NCBI RefSeq assembly: GCF_000729995.1
Contig: NZ_JNFG01000215.1
Span: 1 to 64,000, forward strand
Source: Caballeronia sordidicola
GTDB lineage: Bacteria > Pseudomonadota > Gammaproteobacteria > Burkholderiales > Burkholderiaceae
DNA length: 64,000 nucleotides
Direction of reading: 5' to 3'
The position numbers were made by a program, and so were the translations under genes. Every line of letters starts with the position of its first letter. Position 1 is the first letter of the stretch. Below the pieces are notes generated by a model. The model ran no database searches. It was not told where the DNA came from and saw nothing but the letters and a program-made list of their open reading frames with translations. Shown here in pieces: positions 54,002 through 62,479 of the stretch.

Positions 54002-54697
54002 GTGTCCCGAACCGCTCGTTTATTGACCTTACTGGAGAGGCTGCGCGCGAAGCGTGTGCCGGTGACTGCGTCGGAACTCGCGTCGGACCTGGCCGTGTCC
54101 GAGCGCACGCTGTATCGCGACATTGCGACGCTGATCGAACAGGGCGCGCCGATCCACGGCGAAGCGGGCATAGGGTATGTGCTCAGGCCAGGTTTGTTCC
54201 TGCCGCCGCTTATGTTGAGCGAAGACGAGATCGATGCCGTGGTGCTGGGTCTGCGTTATGTGGACCAGCGCGGCGACGATGTTTTGCGTAAGGCCGCCGC
54301 TCAGGCGCTAGCGAAGATTGATGCGGTATTGAATGCGTCGGGCAAGGATGCCATGCGTGCCCCGACCGTCCATTCCGGCCCGCCGGTGCCGGACTTTCCC
54401 GCCAATGCCGTGCCGCTCACGAGCTTGCGCGGGGCCATTCGTGGCCAGTGCAAACTGCGGATCGCTTATCTGGACGGGCAAGGCGAGCCGTCGGAGCGTG
54501 TGGTCTGGCCGGTCGTGCTGGGCTTCCTCGACAATGTCCGCATCCTTGGCGCGTGGTGCGAAAAGCGCCAGGATTTCCGTAGTTTTCGCACCGACAGGAT
54601 CACGTCCGCCGATGAAACGGGTGAGCGGTATCCAGGAGCGAGAGCGGTGTTATTGAGCCGGTACCGCACGCATCTGGCGAAGTCGACGCCTTGGTAG
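54002..54697 (+). CDS. YafY-type HTH/WYL transcriptional regulator
   Basis: Regulator of 231 residues starting at a GTG with AGGAG upstream. N-terminal HTH_11 domain (about 4-58; V-T-A-S-E-L-A-S-D-L-A-V-S-E-R-T-L-Y-R-D-I) and a C-terminal WYL domain (about 135-215; L-R-I-A-Y-L-D-G, G-A-W-C-E-K-R-Q-D-F-R-S-F-R-T-D-R-I). WYL domains sense ligands such as nucleotides or single-stranded DNA. The obvious target is the divergent DUF1330 gene. Confidence 0.88.
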   Translation: MSRTARLLTLLERLRAKRVPVTASELASDLAVSERTLYRDIATLIEQGAPIHGEAGIGYVLRPGLFLPPLMLSEDEIDAVVLGLRYVDQRGDDVLRKAAAQALAKIDAVLNASGKDAMRAPTVHSGPPVPDFPANAVPLTSLRGAIRGQCKLRIAYLDGQGEPSERVVWPVVLGFLDNVRILGAWCEKRQDFRSFRTDRITSADETGERYPGARAVLLSRYRTHLAKSTPW

Positions 54698-54767
54698 TCG
54701 TGAAAGAGCCAGCACTGTACGGTAACGCTGATCCGGCTGATCGATGAATCGGATGAAAATCTTTCAT

Positions 54768-54842
54768 TTCGCGACCGAGCTGCGGGTTACGGTCAATTCA
54801 TATGACGTCGCGCCGGTCGGGTAGCCATGATGCGCGCACCAT
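54768..54842 (-). pseudogene. mazF: Decayed mazF toxin start
   Basis: The ATG at 54842 overlaps the antitoxin stop (TGATG), the classical mazEF junction. It encodes M-V-R-A-S-W-L-P-D-R-R-D-V-I and then a TGA at 54800-54798 where MazF has Trp (TGG). The frame continues I-D-R-N-P-Q-L-G-R-E, matching the next MazF segment (I/V-D-F-x-P-x-x-G-x-E). After that similarity is lost. So the toxin carries a nonsense change and a downstream deletion or drift. The call rests on my reading of the N-terminus. Confidence 0.7.
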
Positions 54843-55096
54843 CAAAGCACCTCCGCGTCGACGGGGAACGTTTTCATCGCCTCGCCGCCATGTTTCGCTG
54901 GATCAAATTGCGCGAGTTTTTCCGCTAGCGTGAACTTGCGCGCGCCGACCGGTTTGATGGATACGCCAATCTCTTCAGTCATCACATCAACTTTCTGCCC
55001 CACCTCAAAGTGGGCGGAGCGGGCAACGGCCGCGGGGATCCGCACAGCGAGACTGTTGCCCCACTGCTGAATCGTGAGTGTCGCGGTTATGGGCAT
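54842..55096 (-). CDS. mazE: MazE/AbrB-family antitoxin without an intact toxin
   Basis: Antitoxin of 84 residues. The N-terminal swapped-hairpin DNA-binding fold is clear: I-Q-Q-W-G-N-S-L-A-V-R-I-P-A-A-V (about 9-24) and V-G-Q-K-V-D-V near 32-38. The C-terminal tail (F-T-L-A-E-K-L-A-Q-F-D-P-A-K-H-G-G-E-A) is of the toxin-wrapping type. GGAG precedes the ATG. The toxin gene that should follow is broken, so this is an orphan antitoxin that may still repress its own promoter or neutralise related toxins. Confidence 0.85.
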   Translation of the reverse strand: MPITATLTIQQWGNSLAVRIPAAVARSAHFEVGQKVDVMTEEIGVSIKPVGARKFTLAEKLAQFDPAKHGGEAMKTFPVDAEVL

Positions 55097-55177
55097 GATC
55101 TGAACTCCGCAAATATAAATGTATCAATAAGCATATCTGAAGATCTTGTATGTTTCGACGTGCAGATACGCATTGGC

Positions 55178-55190
55178 AATGAAAATCATT
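55178..55190. promoter_or_regulatory. Fur-box-like palindrome
   Basis: AATGA-AAA-TCATT matches 12 of 13 positions of the core AATGATAATCATT of the Fur consensus. It lies between mazE and the methyltransferase gene, 82 bp from the former and 178 bp from the latter. Neither gene is an obvious iron target, so the assignment is weak. Confidence 0.3.
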
Positions 55191-55367
55191 TTTTCACCCG
55201 AGCTCGACCTGCGCCCGAGCGTGTCTAGATTCCCCAGGCCGAACGTACGCGGCTGCGGATGACAGTCACACAAGCCTCCTCGGGCGCTGTCGCGATACGA
55301 TGAGCGCCGCGATCTGCGCAACAGACTACAGTGGTACGAATCCTTTAGAACGAACGACAACAAAAAA

Positions 55368-56219
55368 ATGACAAACGAATTTCACGAGAAAAACCGTCTT
55401 TCCTGGGACGCGGCTACAGTAGCGCATAACAGTCACAAGGGCGATCAGGTTGCATTTTTCCGCAACGGCGGTTCAACGCTGTTCCCCGAGGAAGTCGAGT
55501 TGCTTGGCGGTATCGGCGGACTGGACCTGCTTCATCTGCAGTGCAATTCGGGGCAGGACACATTGAGTCTTGCACGTTTGGGCGCCAACGTGACCGGTGT
55601 CGATATCTCGGACGAAGCCATTCGCTTCGCGCGAAACCTGTCCGCGCAAACAAAGATCCCGGCGACATTCCACCGCGCCGACTTGCTGACCTATTTCGCC
55701 GAACAGGGAAGTATGCCGGGCCGGTTTGACCGCGTGTTTGCTTCCTATGGAACACTTGGCTGGCTTTCCGATATCGACGCATGGGCGCAAGGCGTGGCGC
55801 ACTCCCTGAAGCCCGGTGGACGTTTTGTCCTCGTCGAATTCCATCCCTTCGCCATGATCTTCGACGAGCAATGGAAAATGCGCTACGACTATTTTGACCA
55901 GACCCCAATCGTAAGCGACGGCGTCAACGACTACGTCGCGCTGTCAGGCGAAGGACTGGCGCCCGATGGATACGAGGCAGGCTTTGAAAGCTTCGTGAAC
56001 CCGCATCCGAGCGTCGAGTTCTTTTGGGGAGTCGGGGACGTTGTCTCGGCGTTGGCCAAAAGTAGTCTTGTCATCGAGCAACTTCGCGAGTATCCGTACG
56101 CAAACGGGTGGAAGGGCTTTGACGGCATGCGCGACAGCGGCGGCCGGCGTATGGTGCCTCCGCAAGACATGGTGCGGTTGCCGCTGATGTATGGCATCGC
56201 GGCACGAAGACCGGGGTAA
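55368..56219 (+). CDS. Class I SAM-dependent methyltransferase
   Basis: Rossmann-fold methyltransferase of 283 residues. SAM motif I reads L-L-H-L-Q-C-N-S-G-Q-D-T-L near 50-62, motif II V-T-G-V-D-I-S-D-E-A near 75-84, and the F-D-R-V-F-A-S-Y-G-T motif follows near 121-130. The L-Q-C-N-S-G-Q-D variant is common in small-molecule methyltransferases of unknown substrate. It stands alone. The ribosome site before the ATG is weak. Confidence 0.82.
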   Translation: MTNEFHEKNRLSWDAATVAHNSHKGDQVAFFRNGGSTLFPEEVELLGGIGGLDLLHLQCNSGQDTLSLARLGANVTGVDISDEAIRFARNLSAQTKIPATFHRADLLTYFAEQGSMPGRFDRVFASYGTLGWLSDIDAWAQGVAHSLKPGGRFVLVEFHPFAMIFDEQWKMRYDYFDQTPIVSDGVNDYVALSGEGLAPDGYEAGFESFVNPHPSVEFFWGVGDVVSALAKSSLVIEQLREYPYANGWKGFDGMRDSGGRRMVPPQDMVRLPLMYGIAARRPG

Positions 56220-56420
56220 TGGACGAATCGCGGGGACGCTTTGACGTCATGGCTTGGCCTTGGCGAAACCCGCATACGCGTGATGCCCGGTCTAAAAATA
56301 CGAGCTCGCGAGCATGGTCGGCGCTTAACAATCTGCTTAATCTATAAATGCGGTACCGGGCCGCCCGTGTTATTTTTCTGGGAATCGCATCCCGTAGCCT
56401 AACGTTCGAGGAGAACGCCA

Positions 56421-57059
56421 ATGTCCGCCTTAGCCGCCGTTGCCGCCATACTTGCCGCGCTATTAATGGGGGCGATGAGCCCCGGTCCGAGCTTCGTGCT
56501 GGTCGCACGCAACGCGATCGGCTTGTCGCGCACGGACGGACTGGCAACCGCACTCGGCATGGGCGTGGGCGGCGTTTTCTTCAGCGGCATAGCGCTTGCC
56601 GGGCTCTATACGCTGCTGTCGGCGGTTGAGTGGCTGTATGTCGGCTTGAAGATTGCCGGGGGACTTTACCTGATCTATATCGCTTCGAAGATCTGGCGAG
56701 GAGCGTCCAGTCCACTGGTCGTGGATGACAGGCGCGGTGCGCAAAACCATAATCCGCGTAAATCATTCTGGATCGGCCTCACTACGCAACTCAGCAACCC
56801 GAAGACTGCCATCTGGTACGGCAGTATCTTTGCGGCCCTGTTGCCGCAACATCCGCCGCTCTGGTGCTACCTTATCCTGCCTCCCATGATCTTTGCGATT
56901 GAAGCAGGGTGGTACACCGTTGTGGCCTTGTGTTTCTCCAGCCGCCGTCCACGCGAGCTTTACCTGCGCGCCAAGAAATGGATTGATCGTTTTGCGGCTG
57001 GCGCCATTACCGCGCTAGGCCTTCGATTGATCTTCACCGCGCATAAAGCGGGTATCTGA
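56421..57059 (+). CDS. LysE/RhtB-family amino-acid exporter
   Basis: Inner-membrane exporter of 212 residues with about six helices. Family marks are M-G-A-M-S-P-G-P-S-F near residue 14-23, the A-x-G-M-G-V-G-G loop near 42-49, and N-P-K-T-A-I-W near 131. GAGGAGA lies before the ATG. Family members export excess amino acids or homoserine lactone. No regulator is adjacent, so no substrate can be suggested. Confidence 0.87.
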   Translation: MSALAAVAAILAALLMGAMSPGPSFVLVARNAIGLSRTDGLATALGMGVGGVFFSGIALAGLYTLLSAVEWLYVGLKIAGGLYLIYIASKIWRGASSPLVVDDRRGAQNHNPRKSFWIGLTTQLSNPKTAIWYGSIFAALLPQHPPLWCYLILPPMIFAIEAGWYTVVALCFSSRRPRELYLRAKKWIDRFAAGAITALGLRLIFTAHKAGI

Positions 57060-57108
57060 CAGCAATGCAACAACAGCCACTGGCGGGCCTGCCTTAAGCG
57101 GGCTTAGT

Positions 57109-57435
57109 CTAGTGGCTGATCATCCACGGCCGGCCAGCGGCTGTACGCGGCGCCGCTGGCGCCTCGGCGGAACGCGGCAGTTTGATCTTGCCGGAGCAGC
57201 AACCACATCCCGCGCCGTGGGCAGACGAACGAACTGGCTCATGCGCCGAACGTTCATTCACGGCATGCGCCGATCGCTTGGTACCCGAAAGCGAGGACAA
57301 CTGCGGCGCACTTCGTATGACTCGGGCCGACAAGGTTTCGCACGTAGGGCAACTGGCTGGCGTGTCGCGTTCGGCCATGGCGCGCCTTGCGTCGAAGGGA
57401 CCGCAATAAACACATTCGAATTCATACGTTGGCAT
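57109..57435 (-). CDS. fmdB: FmdB-family zinc-ribbon protein
   Basis: Protein of 108 residues, starting at the ATG giving M-P-T-Y-E-F-E-C with GAGG upstream. The zinc ribbon is C8-x2-C11 and C29-x2-C32; the tail is low-complexity, with a C-G-C-C motif near 80-83. FmdB was named as a putative regulator in the amide operon of Methylophilus. It follows the formamidase gene by 75 bp on the same strand and is the last gene of the operon. Confidence 0.85.
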   Translation of the reverse strand: MPTYEFECVYCGPFDARRAMAERDTPASCPTCETLSARVIRSAPQLSSLSGTKRSAHAVNERSAHEPVRSSAHGAGCGCCSGKIKLPRSAEAPAAPRTAAGRPWMISH

Positions 57436-57510
57436 ATAAGGTCCTCGTGATCGTAATTCCGCGGATTCCCGGCTCACCATTGCTCGCCAGGAATCGAATA
57501 AAAAAATCGG

Positions 57511-58740
57511 CTACAGATCCAGCGATAGCGGCAGGTCAATCCCTCCCTTGATATGCTTGATCGGTCCGGCCGCATTCGGGCTGATGTCGAAGTCAAAGAT
57601 CTGCGTGGGCAGCCATAGCGTTGCGCACGCGTTCGGAATATCAACGACGCCGCTGATATGCCCCTGCACGGGCGCCGTGCCGAGTATCGAATAGGCCTGT
57701 GCACGGGAGTAACCAAACTTGGTCATGTATTCGATCGCGTTCAGGCAGGCCTGCCGATACGCCACGTGCACATCGAGGTAATGCTGCTGTCCGGCTTCAT
57801 CGACGGAAATGCCTTCGAAGATCAGGTAGTCGTTGTAATGAGGCGTGATCGGGCTCGGTTTGAAGATCGGGTTCTTGATGCCGTACTTCGCCATGCCGCC
57901 CTTGATCAGGTCCACTTTCATGTGCACCCAGCCCGCCATTTCAATCGCACCGCAGAACGTGATTTCGCCGTCGCCCTGGCTGAAATGCAGGTCGCCGACA
58001 GACAAACCCGCGCCATCCACATACACCGGGAAGTAGATCTTCGAACCGCGCGAGAGATCCTTGATGTCGCAATTGCCGCCGTGTTCGCGCGGGGGCACCG
58101 TGCGTGCTCCGGTCGCGGCGGCGGTGTCCCGCGCGGCCCCTTGCAGCTTGCCCATGTGAGCGGTCGGTGCGAACGGCGCATTCGCTAGCGGCGGCACGCG
58201 GTCAGGTTGCGTCGCGATGAAACCGATCTCGCGGTCGTTCCAGGTTTCAAGCAGCTTAGGGTCCGGTAGGCATCCAATCAGGCCCGGATGGATCAGCCCC
58301 GCGAAACTGACGCCAGGAATATGACGCGAGTCAGTAAAGAGTCCGTGAAAATCCCAGATACTTTTCTGCGCATACGGGAAATGCTCGGTCAGGAAACCAC
58401 CGCCATTCTGCTTCGAAAAAAAGCCGTTGAAACCCCATTGGCTTTCCGCTTTGGTGCCTATATCGAGCAGGTCCACCACCAGCAGATCGCCTGCCTCGGC
58501 GCCGTGCACACCGACGGGTCCGGAGAGAAAATGGACGATCGACAGGTCGATGTCGCGGACGTCATCAGCAGAGTCGTCGTTCTTGATGAAGCCGCCGGTC
58601 CAGTCGTACGTTTCCAGAACGAACTCGTCGCCGGGTTTGACCCAGCACGCCATCGGAATATCCGGATGCCAGCGGTTGTGAACCTGCTCGTTGTCGAACG
58701 CGGATTGGTTAAGGTCGACCTTGATGAGCGTATCGGGCAT
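57511..58740 (-). CDS. fmdA: Formamidase
   Basis: Acetamidase/formamidase family enzyme of 409 residues that hydrolyses formamide to formate and ammonia. Opens with M-P-D-T-L-I-K-V-D-L-N, then W-H-P-D-I-P near 24-29; family blocks include H-F-L-S-G-P-V-G-V near 72, R-T-V-P-P-R-E-H-G-G-N-C-D-I-K-D near 218-233 and the G-D-L-H-F-S-Q-G-D-G-E near 255. AAAGGAGAG precedes the ATG. It lies 72 bp after the last importer gene, so uptake and hydrolysis are probably cotranscribed. Formamide is the likeliest substrate; other short amides are possible. Confidence 0.9.
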   Translation of the reverse strand: MPDTLIKVDLNQSAFDNEQVHNRWHPDIPMACWVKPGDEFVLETYDWTGGFIKNDDSADDVRDIDLSIVHFLSGPVGVHGAEAGDLLVVDLLDIGTKAESQWGFNGFFSKQNGGGFLTEHFPYAQKSIWDFHGLFTDSRHIPGVSFAGLIHPGLIGCLPDPKLLETWNDREIGFIATQPDRVPPLANAPFAPTAHMGKLQGAARDTAAATGARTVPPREHGGNCDIKDLSRGSKIYFPVYVDGAGLSVGDLHFSQGDGEITFCGAIEMAGWVHMKVDLIKGGMAKYGIKNPIFKPSPITPHYNDYLIFEGISVDEAGQQHYLDVHVAYRQACLNAIEYMTKFGYSRAQAYSILGTAPVQGHISGVVDIPNACATLWLPTQIFDFDISPNAAGPIKHIKGGIDLPLSLDL

Positions 58741-58812
58741 GCAACTCTCCTTTTATAAGTACCGGCAGCACCGGCGAACAAATGGCTTTCTCTTCAATCT
58801 TCAACATCGTTT

Positions 58813-59502
58813 TCAAACGGACAGGAACTGCCTGATGCGGGTGGTATCTATGGCATCGCGCGGGCTTTCATGCACAAGCCGGCCGCCTTCGATCACGAAG
58901 AGCCGGTCCGCCACATCCATCGCGAAGCTCAACACTTGCTCCGAGACCACAATGGTGATCTCACGCAGCTTGCGGATCTCGTGCAGTGCCCGCGCAATGT
59001 CCTTGATGACGGACGGTTGAATGCCTTCGGTCGGTTCGTCGAGCAGCAGCACCTTGGGTTCGCTGACAAGCGCGCGGGCTATGGCGAGTTGCTGTTGTTG
59101 TCCGCCCGACAAGTTGCCGCCCTTGCGGTTGCGCATTTCATGGAGCACGGGAAAGAGGGCATAAATTTCATCGGGAATCCTTTTCGATTTTGTCTGCTCC
59201 ATCCCGGTCCGGATGTTCTCCTCCACGCTGAGCGAAGAAAATATCTGCCGCCCTTGTGGCACATAAGCCAGTCCTTTGGCCACGCGCCGGAAGCTTTCAT
59301 CCTTCGATACATCCGCGCCGTCCAGCTCGATCGCGCCGCCTTTCACGGGCAGCACGCCCATCAACGCCTTGAAGAGCGTGCTCTTGCCCATGCCGTTGCG
59401 GCCCATGATCGCCACGATCTCGTTACGGGCCGCCTCGAACGAGACGCCATGCAGCGCCTCGCTTTGTCCGTAGCTCACGAATATGTCTTTTACGTGCAAC
59501 AT
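58813..59502 (-). CDS. Amide/urea ABC importer, ATP-binding protein 2 (UrtE-like)
   Basis: LivF/UrtE-type ATPase of 229 residues, starting at the ATG giving M-L-H-V-K-D. Walker A is G-R-N-G-M-G-K-S-T near 37-45, the UrtE-like Y-V-P-Q-G-R-Q-I-F near 83-91, signature L-S-G-G-Q-Q-Q-Q-L, and Walker B L-L-L-D-E-P-T-E-G-I-Q-P. The G-M-G-K and E-G-I-Q-P variants are seen in the urea/short-amide branch. Partner of the next ATPase. Confidence 0.88.
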   Translation of the reverse strand: MLHVKDIFVSYGQSEALHGVSFEAARNEIVAIMGRNGMGKSTLFKALMGVLPVKGGAIELDGADVSKDESFRRVAKGLAYVPQGRQIFSSLSVEENIRTGMEQTKSKRIPDEIYALFPVLHEMRNRKGGNLSGGQQQQLAIARALVSEPKVLLLDEPTEGIQPSVIKDIARALHEIRKLREITIVVSEQVLSFAMDVADRLFVIEGGRLVHESPRDAIDTTRIRQFLSV

Positions 59503-59529
59503 GGCCGTAGCCTCCTCAGTCCTCAATCC

Positions 59530-60273
59530 TCAATGTCCCAGATACACGTCGATCACGCGCGGGTCGTTCTGCACCTGATCCATCGGACCTTCGGCGAGGA
59601 TCTTTCCCTGATGCATGACGGTGACCTTGTGCGCGATCCGCGCGACGAATTCCATGTCGTGTTCTATGACGATCATCGACCGGTTCTGGCAGATTTTTGT
59701 GAGCAGCTCAGCGGTGATTTCCCGTTCACGCACGCTCATTCCCGCGATGGGTTCGTCAAGCATCAACAGCTCGGGGTCCTGCATCAGCAGCATGCCAATC
59801 TCCAGCCATTGCTTCTGACCATGCGACAGCAGCCCGGCTTCGGTCGGCAGCAATGAGGCCAGTCCGATCTCCTCGGCCACTTCCTGCACCCGCTCGCGAA
59901 CGTCCTCGGTGCAGCGGAAAGCCAGCGCGCCGAACACGCCGCGTCCGCGCGGAAACGAGACCTCCAGGTTCTGGAACACGCTCAGGTTTTCGTAGATGGA
60001 CGGCGTCTGGAACTTGCGCCCGATACCGGCCCGCACGATGCGGAACTCGGCCATCGATGTCATCTCGACGTTCTTGAACTTGATCGATCCGCTGCTTGCC
60101 GCGGTGCGACCGCAGATCAGGTCGAGCAAGGTCGTCTTGCCCGCGCCGTTCGGTCCGATCACGACCCGCAGTTCGCCGCGATCCACATAAAGATTGAGGG
60201 CGTCGATCGCCTTGAAGCCGTCGAAGGAGACGCTCAGGTCTTCGACCGCCAGCAGGAAGTCGGTGTTGCTCAT
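59530..60273 (-). CDS. Amide/urea ABC importer, ATP-binding protein 1 (UrtD-like)
   Basis: LivG/UrtD-type ATPase of 247 residues. Walker A is G-P-N-G-A-G-K-T-T near 41-49, and Walker B L-L-M-L-D-E-P-I-A-G-M-S near 167-178; the I-A-G-M-S variant is characteristic of UrtD. The ATG overlaps the stop of the upstream permease gene (TGATG), and a GTG one codon before is an alternative start. Confidence 0.88.
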   Translation of the reverse strand: MSNTDFLLAVEDLSVSFDGFKAIDALNLYVDRGELRVVIGPNGAGKTTLLDLICGRTAASSGSIKFKNVEMTSMAEFRIVRAGIGRKFQTPSIYENLSVFQNLEVSFPRGRGVFGALAFRCTEDVRERVQEVAEEIGLASLLPTEAGLLSHGQKQWLEIGMLLMQDPELLMLDEPIAGMSVREREITAELLTKICQNRSMIVIEHDMEFVARIAHKVTVMHQGKILAEGPMDQVQNDPRVIDVYLGH

Positions 60274-61445
60274 CACGGGCTCCCGAGGGTGGAACGGCTA
60301 CGGCTATTTCTATTCACCCGGCGCAAGACAGAAGCCATGCGCGGCTTCACGTGCGTCTCGTATAGACCGGCGAGGCCATCGGGGAAAGCCATCACCACGC
60401 CTATGTAAAGCGCTGCCATCAGCAGCAGCCAGAGGTTCGGAAAGCTTTCGGAAAAGTAGGTCCGCCCGAAATTCACGAGCAGCGTGCCGTACACCGCGCC
60501 GACCAGCGACATGCGCCCGCCGACAGCCGCGTAGATCACCATCTCGACCGACGGCACGATGCCGACGAACGACGGTGACATGAACCCGACCTGCAGCGTG
60601 AACATCGCGCCGCCGATAGCGGAGAGCAGCGCGGCAAGACAGAACGCAAAGACCTTGAACATGGCCACGTCGTAGCCGGAGAACCGCACGCGGTCTTCCT
60701 TGTCACGCATCGCGAGCAGGAGCGTGCCGAGTTTGCTCGTCTGCACCAGCCGGCAGAACAGGATGGCGACCAGCAGAAGCACGGCATTGACGAAGTACAG
60801 GATGATCTTGGCCGAGTCGGGACGGATGTCCCAGCCGAGCATCGTCTTGAGGTCGGTGATGCCGTTCACGCCGCCGGTGTATCCCTGCTGGCCGATGATC
60901 AGCACCGAGAGTATCAGCGCGATGGCCTGCGTGATGATCGCGAAATACACGCCACCCACGCGCCGCTTGAACATCGCGAAACCGATTACGAAAGCGAGCG
61001 CGGTCGGGATGATCAGCACGGCCGCAATCGCGAAAGGCAAATGCTCGAAGGGCTTCCAGAACCATGGCAACGCCTTGAGCTGGTTCCAGTCCATGAAGTC
61101 GGGAATGCCGGGTGTCGACTGGATTTTCGTGCTGACAGGGTCCGACGCTTCGAGCTTCAGAAACATCGCCATGCAGTAGCCGCCAAGCCCGAAAAACACA
61201 CCCTGGCCGAGACTCAGCACACCGGCGTACCCCCACGCCATGACAAGGCCGATCGCGACGAACGCGTAGGTCAGGTACTTGCCGACCAGGTTGAGGCGGA
61301 ACACGTCGAGCATCAGCGGCATGACCACCAGCAAAATGAGTGCTAGCAGCACGAAGCTGCCGAAGCCCCTGTAGGCCAGCCAGTCGCGCAGCGCGGCGAG
61401 TCGCGACGGAGCGGCGGCGGGTGGCGAATCGGTAACGCGGTTCAT
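60273..61445 (-). CDS. Amide/urea ABC importer, permease 2 (UrtC-like)
   Basis: LivM/UrtC-type permease of 390 residues, starting at the ATG giving M-N-R-V-T-D-S-P. About ten membrane helices; W-G-Y-A-G-V-L-S-L-G-Q-G-V-F-F-G-L-G-G-Y is the family motif near 66-85, and M-R-D-K-E-D-R-V-R-F-S-G-Y near 268 is the ATPase contact. It lies 37 bp after the UrtB-like gene. Confidence 0.88.
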   Translation of the reverse strand: MNRVTDSPPAAAPSRLAALRDWLAYRGFGSFVLLALILLVVMPLMLDVFRLNLVGKYLTYAFVAIGLVMAWGYAGVLSLGQGVFFGLGGYCMAMFLKLEASDPVSTKIQSTPGIPDFMDWNQLKALPWFWKPFEHLPFAIAAVLIIPTALAFVIGFAMFKRRVGGVYFAIITQAIALILSVLIIGQQGYTGGVNGITDLKTMLGWDIRPDSAKIILYFVNAVLLLVAILFCRLVQTSKLGTLLLAMRDKEDRVRFSGYDVAMFKVFAFCLAALLSAIGGAMFTLQVGFMSPSFVGIVPSVEMVIYAAVGGRMSLVGAVYGTLLVNFGRTYFSESFPNLWLLLMAALYIGVVMAFPDGLAGLYETHVKPRMASVLRRVNRNSRSRSTLGSP

Positions 61446-61482
61446 GGCGAACTCCGGTGAGAGGGGGGCAGGTTCAGCACGC

Positions 61483-62400
61483 TCAGACACGTCGCACCTT
61501 CGACGCGAAAAGTCCCTGCGGACGTGCCATCAGGATCAGCACGACAGTGAGCAACGTAATCACGCGCGCCGATGAGCCGGTAAGGAAGAACTCACTGATC
61601 GACTGGGTCTGCGCAATGCCGAAGGCCGAAGCAACGGTCCCGAGCAGGCTGGCCGCACCGCCGAACGTGACTACGAGGAACGAATCGACGATATACAGCG
61701 ACCCGCTAGTGGGACCCGTCGAGCCGATGGTCGTGAACGCCGCGCCGGCAACACCGGCCATGCCGCAGCCGATCGCGAACGTGAGCCGGTCAGTGCGCTT
61801 GGTATCGATACCGGCGGCGTTGGCCATCGTCCGGTTATTGACGGTGGCACGCACCCGCAGGCCCCAGCGCGAGCGATACATGGCGGCCAGCACACCGGCC
61901 GTGAGCACGATGGCGAGGCACATCACGAACAGGCCGTTGATCGGGATGTCCAGGCCCGGCGCAGGCGACCACGATCCCATCAGCCAGTCGGGCAGCGTCG
62001 GGCTGACTTCCTTCGGGCCGAAGGTCGAGCGGAACATCTGCTGCATCGCGAGGCTCAGGCCCCAGGTGGCGAGCAGGGTGTCCAACTGACGCCGGTACAA
62101 GTGGCGGATCAGCAGCCATTCGACGATCCAGCCGAACACGAATGCAATCGCGAACGCGGCCACGATGGCAAGTGGCAGGAACGTATTGGTGGCGACGACG
62201 CCCATCGACTCGGCCCACTTCGAGAAGACGTACACCGTGTACGCGCCGATCGTCATGAACTCGCCATGCGCCATGTTGATGACGCCCATCTGCCCGAAAA
62301 TCACCGCGAGGCCGAGCCCCATTAACAGCAACACGCTGAAGAGGCTCAGGCCGGCGAAGCCCTGCATCAGCGTAATGTTCAGAATATCGGTGGCCGACAT
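61483..62400 (-). CDS. Amide/urea ABC importer, permease 1 (UrtB-like)
   Basis: LivH/UrtB-type permease of 305 residues. G-V-I-N-M-A-H-G-E-F-M-T-I-G-A-Y near 39-54 is the family signature, and R-A-T-V-N-N-R-T-M-A-N-A-A-G-I near 183 is the ATPase-contact loop of the urea/amide branch. AAGGA precedes the ATG. It is separated from the binding-protein gene by 79 bp holding a strong hairpin. Confidence 0.88.
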   Translation of the reverse strand: MSATDILNITLMQGFAGLSLFSVLLLMGLGLAVIFGQMGVINMAHGEFMTIGAYTVYVFSKWAESMGVVATNTFLPLAIVAAFAIAFVFGWIVEWLLIRHLYRRQLDTLLATWGLSLAMQQMFRSTFGPKEVSPTLPDWLMGSWSPAPGLDIPINGLFVMCLAIVLTAGVLAAMYRSRWGLRVRATVNNRTMANAAGIDTKRTDRLTFAIGCGMAGVAGAAFTTIGSTGPTSGSLYIVDSFLVVTFGGAASLLGTVASAFGIAQTQSISEFFLTGSSARVITLLTVVLILMARPQGLFASKVRRV

Positions 62401-62430
62401 GGCGGATTCCTTGGTAGCAATTTGGCCGGG

Positions 62431-62456
62431 CGTGGCGCACGCGTTCGTGCGCCACG
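62431..62456 (-). promoter_or_regulatory. Perfect 11-bp hairpin between binding-protein and permease genes
   Basis: CGTGGCGCACG (62431-62441) pairs with 62446-62456 across a 4-nt loop, with no T-tract on either side. Such intercistronic hairpins protect the upstream message and keep binding protein in excess of membrane subunits; a partial terminator is the alternative. Confidence 0.7.
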
Positions 62457-62479
62457 CGAGACGACCGACGACAGAAGGA

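Noticed and set aside
54753..54767. Palindrome ATGAAA-ATC-TTTCAT
   Set aside because: It falls inside the dead mazF region downstream of the WYL gene, with no gene placed to be controlled by it.
57075..57119. Inverted pair CAGCCACT/AGTGGCTG between the LysE and FmdB genes
   Set aside because: The arms are 29 bp apart with no T-tract and one overlaps coding sequence, so it is a poor terminator candidate.
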